Positions 40,896-49,044 of a stretch of DNA of 64,000 nucleotides are shown one piece after another. Source of the DNA: UBA3263 sp964586765 (GTDB lineage Bacteria; Bacteroidota; Bacteroidia; Bacteroidales; Muribaculaceae). The stretch covers positions 19,832 through 83,831 of the forward strand of contig CAZPHN010000006.1 in the NCBI GenBank assembly GCA_964586765.1, in the 5' to 3' direction. The position numbers and the translations under genes were made by a program. Position 1 is the first letter of the stretch, and every line of letters starts with the position of its first letter. Under the pieces are notes generated by a model. That model saw only the letters and a list, made by a program, of their open reading frames with translations, was not told where the DNA came from and made no database searches.

Positions 40896-42422
40896 ATGCT
40901 CAACTATACTCCTATAGCCCGCCCGTTTTTTATAGCTCGTGCCAAATCCCTCACGCATCATTCCGATGATTTGGAGAGGGTACAGAAGCGTACACTCGCG
41001 CGTCTGCTCGAAATGGCGCGCTCGACGGAGGTAGGCAGAGAGTATGGTTTTTCATCAATCCACGGACCGCAGCATTATGCGGAGCGGGTTCCGATGCGTC
41101 CGTATGAGGAAATAAGACCTCAGGTAATGAGGATGGTAGCGGGCGAGAAGGATGTGCTCTGGCCGGGCGTTACGCGAAGATTCGCTCAGAGCTCCGGCAC
41201 ATCTGACGGGCGTTCGAAGTTCATCCCGGTAACGGACGCGTCGCTTCATATGAACCATTATGCGGGTTCATCGTCGGTAGTGGCTGAGTATTTGAAGCTA
41301 TACCCTGACAGTAAGATTTTTGGCGGACGGTCGTTCATTTTGGGCGGCTCGTTTGCCACGGCACTTCGCGACGTACCGCCCCACGTAAGAGTAGGAGACC
41401 TGTCTGCCAACATGATAGAGGCAATGCCGTCGGCAGCCGGGGCATTCCGCGTGCCGCGGTCGAAGGATGTCGCGCTGATGAGCGACTGGAAGGAAAAACT
41501 TCCGGCATTAGTCAAGGCAAGCATCGGGGCAGACGTCAGGACACTCTCAGGGGTGCCTTCGTGGTTTCTCGCCGTGCTCAGGGAGATAATGAAGCAGGCT
41601 GGCGTAGAGTCAATCCATGAGGTATGGCCCAATCTGGAAGTGTTTTTCCATGGCGGAATAGCCTTCGGACCGTATCGCGAACAGTATGAGGCGATAACGG
41701 ACAGGAGCAAAATGCGCTATCTGGAGACGTATAACGCGTCGGAAGGATTTTTTGCGGTTCAGGACCGGCGTCAGCCCGGGGCAATGTTGCTGCTGCCCGA
41801 CGTAGGCATATATTATGAATTCGAGCCGCTTGACGGCGGCAAACCGGTATCGGCATGGGAAGTAGAGCAGGGCAAGGTTTACGCGCTCATACTCAGCGCG
41901 CCGAACGGGCTATGGCGTTACTCGACGGGCGACACAGTGCGCATCGAGACGGTCAGCCCGCTGCGAATTTCCATAGCCGGTCGCACCAAGCTGTATATCA
42001 ACGCATTTGGCGAGGAGCTTATGGTCCACAACTCAGACGCGGCACTTGCCAAGACCTGCCGCAAGCTTGGATGTGAGGTAAGTGACTACACGGCAGCTCC
42101 GGTCTATACGACCGACCACAGCCGCGGACGCCATCAATGGCTCGTTGAGTTTACCGGTCCGGAGCCAGACATTGATGAGTTTGCCACGGAGCTTGACCGC
42201 GCCCTCTGTAACGAGAATTCGGATTATGCAGCCAAACGTTCCGGCTCGATTTTTCTTGACCCGGTAGAGGTAATTCCCCTTCCGGAGGGGACATTCAACC
42301 AGTGGCTGGCTTCAACGGGAAAACTTGGCGGTCAGCGTAAGGTACCACGCCTGTGTCCGGACCGTCACATTGCCGACGCCATACTGAATGATACCGAAAG
42401 TCTCAGATATTCATACGCATAA
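40896..42422 (+). CDS. GH3-family acyl-adenylate/amido synthetase-like protein
   Basis: This 508-residue protein has GH3 (auxin-responsive family) layout. The ATP-loop is FAQSSGTSDGRSKFIPVT (~105-122), with MRYLETYNASEGFFAVQDRR near 290, then WRYSTGDTVRIETVSPLRIS and the C-terminal IFLDPVEVIPLPEGTFNQWL. Plant GH3 enzymes join amino acids to carboxylic acid hormones through an acyl-adenylate. Substrates of bacterial members are not known to me. The 3' end overlaps the TatD-like gene by 35 bases. Confidence 0.9.
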   Translation: MLNYTPIARPFFIARAKSLTHHSDDLERVQKRTLARLLEMARSTEVGREYGFSSIHGPQHYAERVPMRPYEEIRPQVMRMVAGEKDVLWPGVTRRFAQSSGTSDGRSKFIPVTDASLHMNHYAGSSSVVAEYLKLYPDSKIFGGRSFILGGSFATALRDVPPHVRVGDLSANMIEAMPSAAGAFRVPRSKDVALMSDWKEKLPALVKASIGADVRTLSGVPSWFLAVLREIMKQAGVESIHEVWPNLEVFFHGGIAFGPYREQYEAITDRSKMRYLETYNASEGFFAVQDRRQPGAMLLLPDVGIYYEFEPLDGGKPVSAWEVEQGKVYALILSAPNGLWRYSTGDTVRIETVSPLRISIAGRTKLYINAFGEELMVHNSDAALAKTCRKLGCEVSDYTAAPVYTTDHSRGRHQWLVEFTGPEPDIDEFATELDRALCNENSDYAAKRSGSIFLDPVEVIPLPEGTFNQWLASTGKLGGQRKVPRLCPDRHIADAILNDTESLRYSYA

Positions 42423-42897
42423 CCCGCAGGCAACGGACGGCGTAATCAACCTTGAGCGCGGAGCTATGCCCGGACGCGAGGATGCGCTCTATTCCGTCGG
42501 GTGGCATCCATGGTGGGGCTCAGACGACGTTGATTTACACTGGGTTGAGACGGCTGCGGCTGACCCGAGGGTCGTGATGATAGGCGAATGTGGCATAGAC
42601 CGGCTGCGCGGAGGCGACGTTGAGGCGCAGATTGAACTGACCCGATGGCACGCTCAGCTCGCCGAGCGGACGGGAAAGCCGCTGATTCTCCACATTGTCG
42701 GCGCATGGAGCGAGATAATCGCCCTGAGAAAGCGTATGCGCCCCGTCCAGCCATGGATTATCCACGGATTTCGCGGCAAACCGGCTTTGGCGACGCAACT
42801 TATTGACGCGGGATTTTACCTATCGCTCGGACCTAAATCGCCCGCAGGATTAGCCGAGGTAATCCCCCCTGACAGACTACTCCACGAAACAGACTAA
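42388..42897 (+). CDS. Short TatD-family metal-dependent hydrolase
   Basis: This 169-residue protein has the TatD metal motif DIHTHN (HxH, residues 8-12), YSVGWHPWW, VVMIGECGIDRLRGG (Glu ligand), PLILHIVGAWSEI (His), WIIHGFRGKPALATQLIDAG (His) and PPDRLLHETD. It stops directly after ETD, where full TatD proteins continue for ~40-60 residues. The final Asp ligand is present but the terminal helix is missing. The start, including the HxH codons, lies inside the GH3 gene in another frame. Confidence 0.82.
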   Translation: MIPKVSDIHTHNPQATDGVINLERGAMPGREDALYSVGWHPWWGSDDVDLHWVETAAADPRVVMIGECGIDRLRGGDVEAQIELTRWHAQLAERTGKPLILHIVGAWSEIIALRKRMRPVQPWIIHGFRGKPALATQLIDAGFYLSLGPKSPAGLAEVIPPDRLLHETD

Positions 42898-42906
42898 AGT
42901 TTATTT

Positions 42907-44106
42907 ATGAAGAAATATCAGATAATCATATGGATAGGAGCACTGATTGTAGGTGTGCTCTTAGGATTGATAGGTAATCCGGTAGTGAACTCGGTGATGA
43001 ATTTTATCGCTACTGTGTTTACTCGTCTTTTCCGGCTGCTGGCTGTACCGACAATCGTGCTTGCCGTCATTACCACCTTGGCGTCGCTCGGAAGCGGCAA
43101 GGAGATGGGCAGGATGTTCCGCACAGCTCTGACTTACACGCTGCTGACCACCTTTGCGGCGGCTGCCGTCGGATTGGGACTCTACCTGCTCATCCGCCCC
43201 GGCAATCTGCCCGCCGGGATGGTTGAGGGCGAGGTTGCGGGAGCTACTGATGCGTCAGGTTTCTCATATGCCGACCATATCCTGTCCGTGATACCTGACA
43301 ACATTGTCCGTCCGCTTCTCGAGGGCAATGTGCTGGCATTGCTGCTGATATGTTTTGCCGTAGGCATAGCCCTTTCGCGTATGCCTGAGTCAGAGCCTAA
43401 GCGTACGGTCATCAACGGACTGCAGGGATTGCAGACGCTGCTCTTTACCCTTATCAGATGGCTGATAGCCGTGCTCCCTATCGGCATCGTTGCTTTTGCC
43501 GCCCAGCTTGTTGCCGAAACCGGGAGCGGAATGATGCTTGACTCGCTTGGAAAGTATGTTGCTGTGGTTATCGGCGGCAATCTGCTTCAGATTTTCATAG
43601 TATTGCCGCTGTTTCTGCTTTTCAAGCGCATCAATCCGCTGCGAGCCATGCGTGGCATGACCCCGGCAATAATGATGGCTTTCTTTACCAAAAGCTCGGC
43701 GGCGACACTGCCCGTCACCATGGAAAACGCCGAGCAGCGCATGGGCGTTGACCCGAAAGTATCGCGCTTCGTGCTGCCAATCTGCACTACCATCAACATG
43801 AACGGCTGCGCGGCATTCATCCTCGTTACGTCGCTCTTTGTCATGCAGAACAACGGCATGGATCTTTCTCTCTCAACCATGATAGTATGGCTGCTGATTT
43901 CTGTGATTTCCGCCGTGGGCAACGCCGGCGTCCCCATGGGCTGCTACTTCCTGACACTCAGCCTCATGGCGGGCATAGGAGCCAACATCGGCGTCATGGG
44001 CATCATTCTTCCCATCTACACCGTCATCGACATGGTCGAAACCGCCGAAAACGTCTGGTCAGACTCCTCCGTCGCCCTCATCACCAACAAATCCGTCAAA
44101 CCCTGA
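42907..44106 (+). CDS. Dicarboxylate/amino acid:cation symporter (DAACS/SDF family)
   Basis: This 399-residue protein has about eight membrane helices. The family marks are IMMAFFTKSSAATLPVTMEN (the Ser-rich HP1 hairpin), PICTTINMNGCAAFIL (helix 7) and GNAGVPMGCYFLTLSLMAGI (HP2). It resembles GltP/DctA, taking up glutamate, aspartate or C4-dicarboxylates with Na+ or H+. The substrate is not certain. The stop is followed directly by a ~155-bp dispersed element. Confidence 0.92.
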   Translation: MKKYQIIIWIGALIVGVLLGLIGNPVVNSVMNFIATVFTRLFRLLAVPTIVLAVITTLASLGSGKEMGRMFRTALTYTLLTTFAAAAVGLGLYLLIRPGNLPAGMVEGEVAGATDASGFSYADHILSVIPDNIVRPLLEGNVLALLLICFAVGIALSRMPESEPKRTVINGLQGLQTLLFTLIRWLIAVLPIGIVAFAAQLVAETGSGMMLDSLGKYVAVVIGGNLLQIFIVLPLFLLFKRINPLRAMRGMTPAIMMAFFTKSSAATLPVTMENAEQRMGVDPKVSRFVLPICTTINMNGCAAFILVTSLFVMQNNGMDLSLSTMIVWLLISVISAVGNAGVPMGCYFLTLSLMAGIGANIGVMGIILPIYTVIDMVETAENVWSDSSVALITNKSVKP

Positions 44107-44266
44107 TTTTTTTTGCGGGGGCGGTGAACCTTTTTGCTCCCGTCGGTGTTATAATATCGAAAAGCACACAGAACGATACTTTTTTCATTGTGAAAGAAAT
44201 GTGATAATGATTGGTTTATTATTTGACGAGGAGTGACTGCGACAGCCGCTCCTCAGTTATTTTATT
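44107..44266 (+). repeat. Dispersed 3'-UTR element, copy A
   Basis: It starts with T8-GCGGGGGCGGTGAACC directly after the symporter stop. It ends in GAGGAGTG (44228-44235) / CGCTCCTC (44247-44254), a hairpin enclosing CTG-CGA-CAG and followed by T-rich sequence. About 95 bases (from CTTTTTTCATTG onward) match copy B at 50357 with one difference that keeps the stem. It may act as a terminator or small RNA. Confidence 0.8.
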
Positions 44267-44275
44267 CCCATACCC

Positions 44276-44336
44276 CCTAAACACCCATAAACTCTAAACC
44301 ATAAACTTTAAACTAAAAACCCTAAACTATAAATGT
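44276..44336 (+). repeat. Degenerate CCTAAAC heptad array
   Basis: Units such as CCTAAAC, TCTAAAC, CATAAAC and TTTAAAC recur with some spacing errors, as at 8584. The array lies between the 3'-UTR element and the promoter at 44352. Confidence 0.75.
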
Positions 44337-44351
44337 TTCGGAAAAAATCGT

Positions 44352-44359
44352 TATCTTTG
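44352..44359 (+). promoter_or_regulatory. -7 promoter element of the 44388-48466 operon
   Basis: TATCTTTG matches TAnnTTTG and lies 28 bases before the ATG at 44388. No clear -33 TTTG is seen, because the expected position is inside the heptad array. Confidence 0.6.
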
Positions 44360-44387
44360 CGCAAAGTATAACCAAAATAAATTCGCT

Positions 44388-44816
44388 ATGTATAACGATA
44401 ATAATGTAAATATGTCGCCCAAGCTGATTAAAGGTATCGTATGGGGCGTTGTTGGAATTGTCGTGCTGATTGTCGCAATGGCTTTTATCCGCCCGTGGTA
44501 TAACGTATGGTCGCAGGAAATGGAGGGTAAAGCCGAGTTTGCCAAGGCTGAGCAGAACCGTAAGATTAAGATTGAGGAAGCGAAAGCCAACCTTGAGGCT
44601 GAAAAACTCAATGCGCAGGCTGAAATAGAGCGTGCCAAGGGAGCGGCTGAGGCTATCCGAATTGAGAACGGAAGCATCACTCCGACGTATATTCAGTATC
44701 TGTGGGTTCGCCAGCAGTCTGACCTCAGCGACAAGACCGTGATATATGTCCCGACAGAAACCAATCTGCCGATACTCGAATCAACGCGTGCATTGATTAA
44801 CAATCAAGAACAGTAA
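44388..44816 (+). CDS. Single-pass membrane protein resembling a prohibitin/stomatin tail
   Basis: This 142-residue protein has one membrane helix (about 12-36), then a charged coiled coil (FAKAEQNRKIKIEEAKANLE with AEIERAKGAAEAIRIENGS) and a C-terminal segment TYIQYLWVRQQSDL with VIYVPTETNLPILE. The coiled coil and C-terminus match the end of Bacteroidota SPFH/prohibitin-like proteins, but the ~170-residue SPFH domain is absent. It could be a shortened family member or a partner of a full-length one. manC starts 2 bases downstream. Confidence 0.8.
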   Translation: MYNDNNVNMSPKLIKGIVWGVVGIVVLIVAMAFIRPWYNVWSQEMEGKAEFAKAEQNRKIKIEEAKANLEAEKLNAQAEIERAKGAAEAIRIENGSITPTYIQYLWVRQQSDLSDKTVIYVPTETNLPILESTRALINNQEQ

Positions 44817-44818
44817 TT

Positions 44819-45898
44819 ATGTCCAATAGATATTGCGTCATTATGTGTGGCGGGGTCGGATCGCGTTTCTGGCCCTCGAGCCGTCAGGCAAAGCCGAAGC
44901 AGTTTATTGACTTTATGGGAACCGGTAGGTCGCTCCTGCAGATGACATTCGACCGCGTTCTTGAAGTGGTGCCTGCTGAAAATGTGGTTATTCTAACCAA
45001 TAGTGACTATGCATCGTTGATTAAGGAGCAATTACCTAAGGTGGAGTCAAAGAATATTCTTCTTGAACCCGCCCGACGCAACACTGCTCCATGTATCGCT
45101 TGGGCGGCACATCATATCGCCGCGCTATGTCCCGATGCTTCGATGATTGTCACCCCTGCCGACCACCTCATTATGCGCGAGAGTGAGTTTCACAAAGCCG
45201 TCAGGCGCGGATTTGACTTCGTGGAGAGCAACGACGCGCTGCTTACCCTCGGAATTGAGCCTTCACGCCCCGAAACCGGCTATGGCTACATTCAAGTGGG
45301 ACCACACGTAACTGAGCATATCTGCAAGGTCAAGACTTTTACCGAGAAGCCTAATCTGGAGCTTGCCAAGGTTTTTCTTGAGTCAGGCGACTTCAAGTGG
45401 AACTCAGGTGTCTTTATGTGGACTGCTAAGTCGGTACTGAAGGCTTTGGCGGATAATGCTCCTGAACTCGCCGCGCGTTTCAGCGTCGGTGAAAAGGATT
45501 TCGGAACCGAGCGCGAGACGGCTTTCATTGCCCGCGAGTTTCCAGCCTGTCCCGCCATTTCGATTGACTATGCGCTGATGGAGAAAGCGTCAAATGTCTA
45601 TGTCGAGTCGGTCGATCCCGGATGGAGCGACCTCGGTACTTGGAGTGCCCTCCGCGACAATTCGCCGCGTAATTCTCAGGGAAATGTGGCTCAGGGATGT
45701 CAGGTGTTGAGCTATGACACCACCGGCTCTGTCTTTTCGGTCACAAATCCGAAGAAAGTGGTTGTGGTCGACGGGCTGAAGGATTATGTGGTGGCTGATA
45801 CCGATGATGTCCTTTTAATCTGCCCGCTGGCTCATGAACAGCAGATTAAGCAATATGTCAATGACGTAAAGTCGAAATTTAACGATTCTTACCTCTAA
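44819..45898 (+). CDS. manC: Mannose-1-phosphate guanylyltransferase
   Basis: This 359-residue protein has the pyrophosphorylase signature MCGGVGSRFWPSSRQAKPKQ at residues 9-28, IVTPADHLI, GYGYIQVG, FTEKPNLELAKVFLESGDFK, WNSGVFMWTA and DYALMEKASNVYVESVDPGW. It makes GDP-mannose from mannose-1-phosphate and GTP. It lacks the C-terminal isomerase domain of bifunctional ManC enzymes. GDP-mannose feeds surface glycans and GDP-fucose. yfhO starts directly after its stop. Confidence 0.95.
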   Translation: MSNRYCVIMCGGVGSRFWPSSRQAKPKQFIDFMGTGRSLLQMTFDRVLEVVPAENVVILTNSDYASLIKEQLPKVESKNILLEPARRNTAPCIAWAAHHIAALCPDASMIVTPADHLIMRESEFHKAVRRGFDFVESNDALLTLGIEPSRPETGYGYIQVGPHVTEHICKVKTFTEKPNLELAKVFLESGDFKWNSGVFMWTAKSVLKALADNAPELAARFSVGEKDFGTERETAFIAREFPACPAISIDYALMEKASNVYVESVDPGWSDLGTWSALRDNSPRNSQGNVAQGCQVLSYDTTGSVFSVTNPKKVVVVDGLKDYVVADTDDVLLICPLAHEQQIKQYVNDVKSKFNDSYL

Positions 45899-48466
45899 AT
45901 GGAAAAATTGAAGAAATTTTTGCCTTATCTGGCGGCAGTCGTAGTGATTGTCGCCATAGCTTTGGCGTTTTTCTGGCCCGACGCAGTGGAGGGTAATGTC
46001 CTGCGCCAGCACGATATGCAGCAGGGCGCGGCAAACGGTCAGGAGCTTGTTGAGTTCCGAGCCGAAAATCCCGGTCCGACCGCATGGTGGACCAACTCGC
46101 TTTTCGGTGGTATGCCGGCGTTCCAGATAGCTCCGAGTTATGGGTCAACGGGTCTTTTCTCATGGCTTAACAGCCTTTACGGGCTCTGGCTCCCCCAGCC
46201 TGCCAATCTGCTCTGTATGATGATGCTGGGCATGTTCATCCTGCTGATTGTCATGCGCTGCAGGGTCGGACTCGCCCTGATTGGTGCTGTAGCGTGGGGT
46301 TTCAGTTCGTACTTTGTAATCATTATCGGTGCAGGTCATCTGTGGAAGTTCATCACACTTTCATATGTTCCGCCTACCATTGCCGGACTGGTTCTTATTT
46401 ATCGCAACCGGAGGCTTCTTGGAGCCGCCCTCGCCGCGCTTTTCATGGTGTTACAGATTTCGTCAAACCATCTGCAGATGTCTTATTATTTTGCGTGGGT
46501 CATGGCGGGATTTGTCATTGCTTACGGTATAGAGGCTCTTCGCAGTAAGAAATTGAGTCAGTGGGGCATAAACACCGCCGTGCTTGCCGGGGCGATGCTT
46601 CTTGCCGTAGCTGCTAATGCGCCTAATCTCTACCATACCTATGAGTATTCCAAGCAGACCATGCGCGGTCAGCACTCCGAGCTGACTCAGCCTGCGTCGG
46701 CTGCATCGGCATCGACCGGCGGACTTGACCGCGATTATATCACCATGTACTCCTATGAGAAGGGCGAGACTTTCTCTCTGCTTATTCCTGACATTAAGGG
46801 CGGGGCGTCGGCAAAGCCTTATCAGGGTACTATGGTAGGCACTTCGCTGACTGATTCCGATGAGGGTAAGCAGCTGGCTCGCTCCGGAGGTGAAATGACC
46901 CTGCTGCAAATCTTCGGTCCGTACTTCGGCGGGGCGGAGGGCACTAACGGTCCCGTCTATGTCGGCGCAATAATCATGGCGTTATTCCTGTTAGGATGTA
47001 TCGTTGTCAAGGGTCCGCTTAAGTGGACGCTTATAATTCTTACCATATTGTCGATTTTCCTTGCGTGGGGTCGCCACATGATGTGGTTTACCGACCTTTT
47101 TATCGACTTTATGCCCGGATATTCAAAATTCCGCACAGTGGAGTCCATTCTGGTCATTGCTGAGTTTACCATTCCGTTGCTCGGAATTTTAGGACTTCGT
47201 GAACTCCTGAGGGCTGAAAATCCATGGAAAACCATGAAGAAGCCGCTCCTTTGGTCGTTTGGAGTGTGTCTTTTCTTCTGTGTTCTTGGAATTTTTGCGC
47301 CTTCGGTGTTCGGTCAGGTGATTATGGGCGAGCGCGACCAGCAGACACTTGCCCAGTACATAGCCTATGGTGCCCTGCCTCAGGATTTCAATATGTTTGA
47401 TTATCCCTCTGTGCTTCAGGCTGTCGAGCAGATGAGACTCGAGCTGGTCAAGACCGACGCGCTCCGTTCGTTCCTGTTTATAGCCATCGCACTGATTGCG
47501 CTGATTTCCTTCTGTCGCGGCAAGCTTCGCGCTCCTTATGCGGTTGCTATTGTCGGTGTGGCAGTATTGGTCGACCTCTTTTCGGCAGACCGCCGCTATC
47601 TTAACCATGACAGCTTTGTTGCTCCCGTAGCTGCCACTCCGTTTGTGGCATCACAGGCTGACAATATCATTCTTGCCGACCCTGATCCCGATTACAGGGT
47701 GCTTGATGTCCAGAAATTCTCGCAGGCTGACCCGAGCTATTTCCATAAAGCCGTCGGCGGGTATCATGCCGCCAAGCTGACACGCTATCAGGACCTCATT
47801 GACCGCCACCTCGGCTACATGGCTAATCCGCAGGTGGTTCAGCTGATGGAAATGCGTGCCGACTCCCTCTTTATGGCTGAAAATGCCGAGGAGTTCGCCC
47901 CTTATGCCGCCCATCTCAACGTCCTCGATATGCTTAACACCAAGTATATCATCACTGACCCGAATTCGATGCCTTACCTTAACGACGGAGCCTACGGTAA
48001 CGCTTGGTTTGTCGATAAAGTTGTCTACGTTGACGGTGCTGATGCGGAGATGGATGCCCTTGACCGGATTAATCCCCGCCATATTGCTGTGGCTGACTCC
48101 CGTTTCGAGTCCGTTCTCGGTCAGTCAGCTCCCGGCAGCGAGAGCGATGAAATCCGCCTGACCTCATATGCTCCCGATGAGCTTAAATTCGCTTATAAGC
48201 TGACCTCAGACCGCGTCGCTGTCTTTTCCGAGGTATTCTTCCCGTGGGGCTGGAAAGCCACGGTCAACGGCGAGGAACTCCCCTTGGGTCGCGTTGACTA
48301 CATCCTGCGCGCCATGCGTCTCCCTGCCGGCAATGGCGAGATTGTGATGACGTTCCGTCCGCAGAGCGTGCGCACCACCGACACTATCGCTACTGTCGCC
48401 ATCGTCATCATCTACTTGCTTCTTATCGGTGGCATAGTCGTTTACCTGCGGCGTCGTGGCAAATAA
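45899..48466 (+). CDS. YfhO-family polytopic membrane protein
   Basis: This 855-residue protein has about 12-13 predicted membrane helices and a large extracytoplasmic C-terminal domain. Marks are NSLFGGMPAFQIAPSYGS, the YSYEKGETFSLLIPDIKGG loop, MPGYSKFRTVESILVIAEFT, LNTKYIITDPNSMPYLND and VFFPWGWKATVNGEELPLGR. YfhO proteins are GT-C-like and have been linked to glycosylation of lipoteichoic acid in Firmicutes. In Bacteroidota the role is unknown. Position after manC suggests glycan work (inference). Confidence 0.9.
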   Translation: MEKLKKFLPYLAAVVVIVAIALAFFWPDAVEGNVLRQHDMQQGAANGQELVEFRAENPGPTAWWTNSLFGGMPAFQIAPSYGSTGLFSWLNSLYGLWLPQPANLLCMMMLGMFILLIVMRCRVGLALIGAVAWGFSSYFVIIIGAGHLWKFITLSYVPPTIAGLVLIYRNRRLLGAALAALFMVLQISSNHLQMSYYFAWVMAGFVIAYGIEALRSKKLSQWGINTAVLAGAMLLAVAANAPNLYHTYEYSKQTMRGQHSELTQPASAASASTGGLDRDYITMYSYEKGETFSLLIPDIKGGASAKPYQGTMVGTSLTDSDEGKQLARSGGEMTLLQIFGPYFGGAEGTNGPVYVGAIIMALFLLGCIVVKGPLKWTLIILTILSIFLAWGRHMMWFTDLFIDFMPGYSKFRTVESILVIAEFTIPLLGILGLRELLRAENPWKTMKKPLLWSFGVCLFFCVLGIFAPSVFGQVIMGERDQQTLAQYIAYGALPQDFNMFDYPSVLQAVEQMRLELVKTDALRSFLFIAIALIALISFCRGKLRAPYAVAIVGVAVLVDLFSADRRYLNHDSFVAPVAATPFVASQADNIILADPDPDYRVLDVQKFSQADPSYFHKAVGGYHAAKLTRYQDLIDRHLGYMANPQVVQLMEMRADSLFMAENAEEFAPYAAHLNVLDMLNTKYIITDPNSMPYLNDGAYGNAWFVDKVVYVDGADAEMDALDRINPRHIAVADSRFESVLGQSAPGSESDEIRLTSYAPDELKFAYKLTSDRVAVFSEVFFPWGWKATVNGEELPLGRVDYILRAMRLPAGNGEIVMTFRPQSVRTTDTIATVAIVIIYLLLIGGIVVYLRRRGK

Positions 48467-48908
48467 GCTGACTTTATTTATAAGGAGATTTAGAGTGAAC
48501 CGTGGTTTTACGGTTCACTCTCCTTTCGCATTCCGGTTTATACGGCTCGTGGTCCGCGAAAAGCTCCCCTACTACGACTTTGCCACCATCACAGACCCTT
48601 ACGACCGGCTCCTTTACCGTACCGCCGTCTTTTTCAATCCCGCTACAGTAGCGGCTACCGGACCCGATGCCGCCCATGCCCTCGACATCCTCCGGCGCGC
48701 CCTACCCTCCGCCCGCGTTGTCGACCCTTCCGCCGCCGACTTCATCTGCTCCGACACCCCCTACCCCTCCGTCCCCGTCCAATTCCTCCGCGGCAAACAC
48801 ATCCTACCCTCCGCCACCACCTTCACCCTCCCCTCCGCCACCATCGCCGTCCACCGCCCCGGCGTTCCCCCCGCCAACTACCCCCTCTCCCTCCCCCATC
48901 TCCACTAA
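48456..48908 (+). CDS. Fragmentary ORF, possibly a decayed methyltransferase N-terminus
   Basis: This 150-residue ORF overlaps the yfhO end by 11 bases. Its start (RRFRVNRGFTVHSPFAFRFI, VVREKLPYYDF) resembles the N-terminus of a Bacteroidota family annotated as SAM-dependent methyltransferases (from memory). The usual SAM-binding glycine motif is absent, and the C-terminal ~60 residues are a Pro/Thr/Ser-rich low-complexity stretch from very C-rich DNA. A perfect hairpin (48493-48520) lies over codons 13-22. It may be a shortened, decaying gene or may not be translated. Confidence 0.45.
   Translation: MANKLTLFIRRFRVNRGFTVHSPFAFRFIRLVVREKLPYYDFATITDPYDRLLYRTAVFFNPATVAATGPDAAHALDILRRALPSARVVDPSAADFICSDTPYPSVPVQFLRGKHILPSATTFTLPSATIAVHRPGVPPANYPLSLPHLH
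48493..48520 (+). terminator. Perfect hairpin just after yfhO
   Basis: GAGTGAACCGT / ACGGTTCACTC form an 11-bp stem with a 6-base loop, 27 bases past the yfhO stop. No T run follows, so a terminator role is uncertain; it could be an mRNA 3'-end stabiliser. Confidence 0.45.
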
Positions 48909-48972
48909 TTTTTGCGGGGGAGGTGAACCTTTTGCCGCGAAGTGACTCAATAGCCTCTCATCAGTTATTTTT
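48909..48972 (+). repeat. Dispersed 3'-UTR element, short copy C
   Basis: It has the same head (TTTTTGCGGGGGAGGTGAAC) and the same tail (TCATCAGTTATTTTT) as the copies at 44107 and 50357. The ~90-base middle is lost and the hairpin is degraded. It begins directly after the stop of the preceding ORF. Confidence 0.7.
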
Positions 48973-48990
48973 CATAAAAAATATCACCGT

Positions 48991-49040
48991 GTCCTTTTTT
49001 TTAGGACAAAAATGCGTATATTTGTCCCCAAAAAAAGGAC
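48991..49040 (+). promoter_or_regulatory. Twin GTCC-N9-GGAC operators around the ATPase promoter
   Basis: Two 17-bp sites with the form GTCC-N9-GGAC (48991-49007 and 49024-49040) have centres 33 bp apart, about three helical turns. The -7 element TATATTTG (49017-49024) lies between them, and the second site ends 4 bases before the ATG. This is a typical geometry for autorepression. The binding protein is unknown. Confidence 0.6.
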
Positions 49041-49044
49041 AGTT

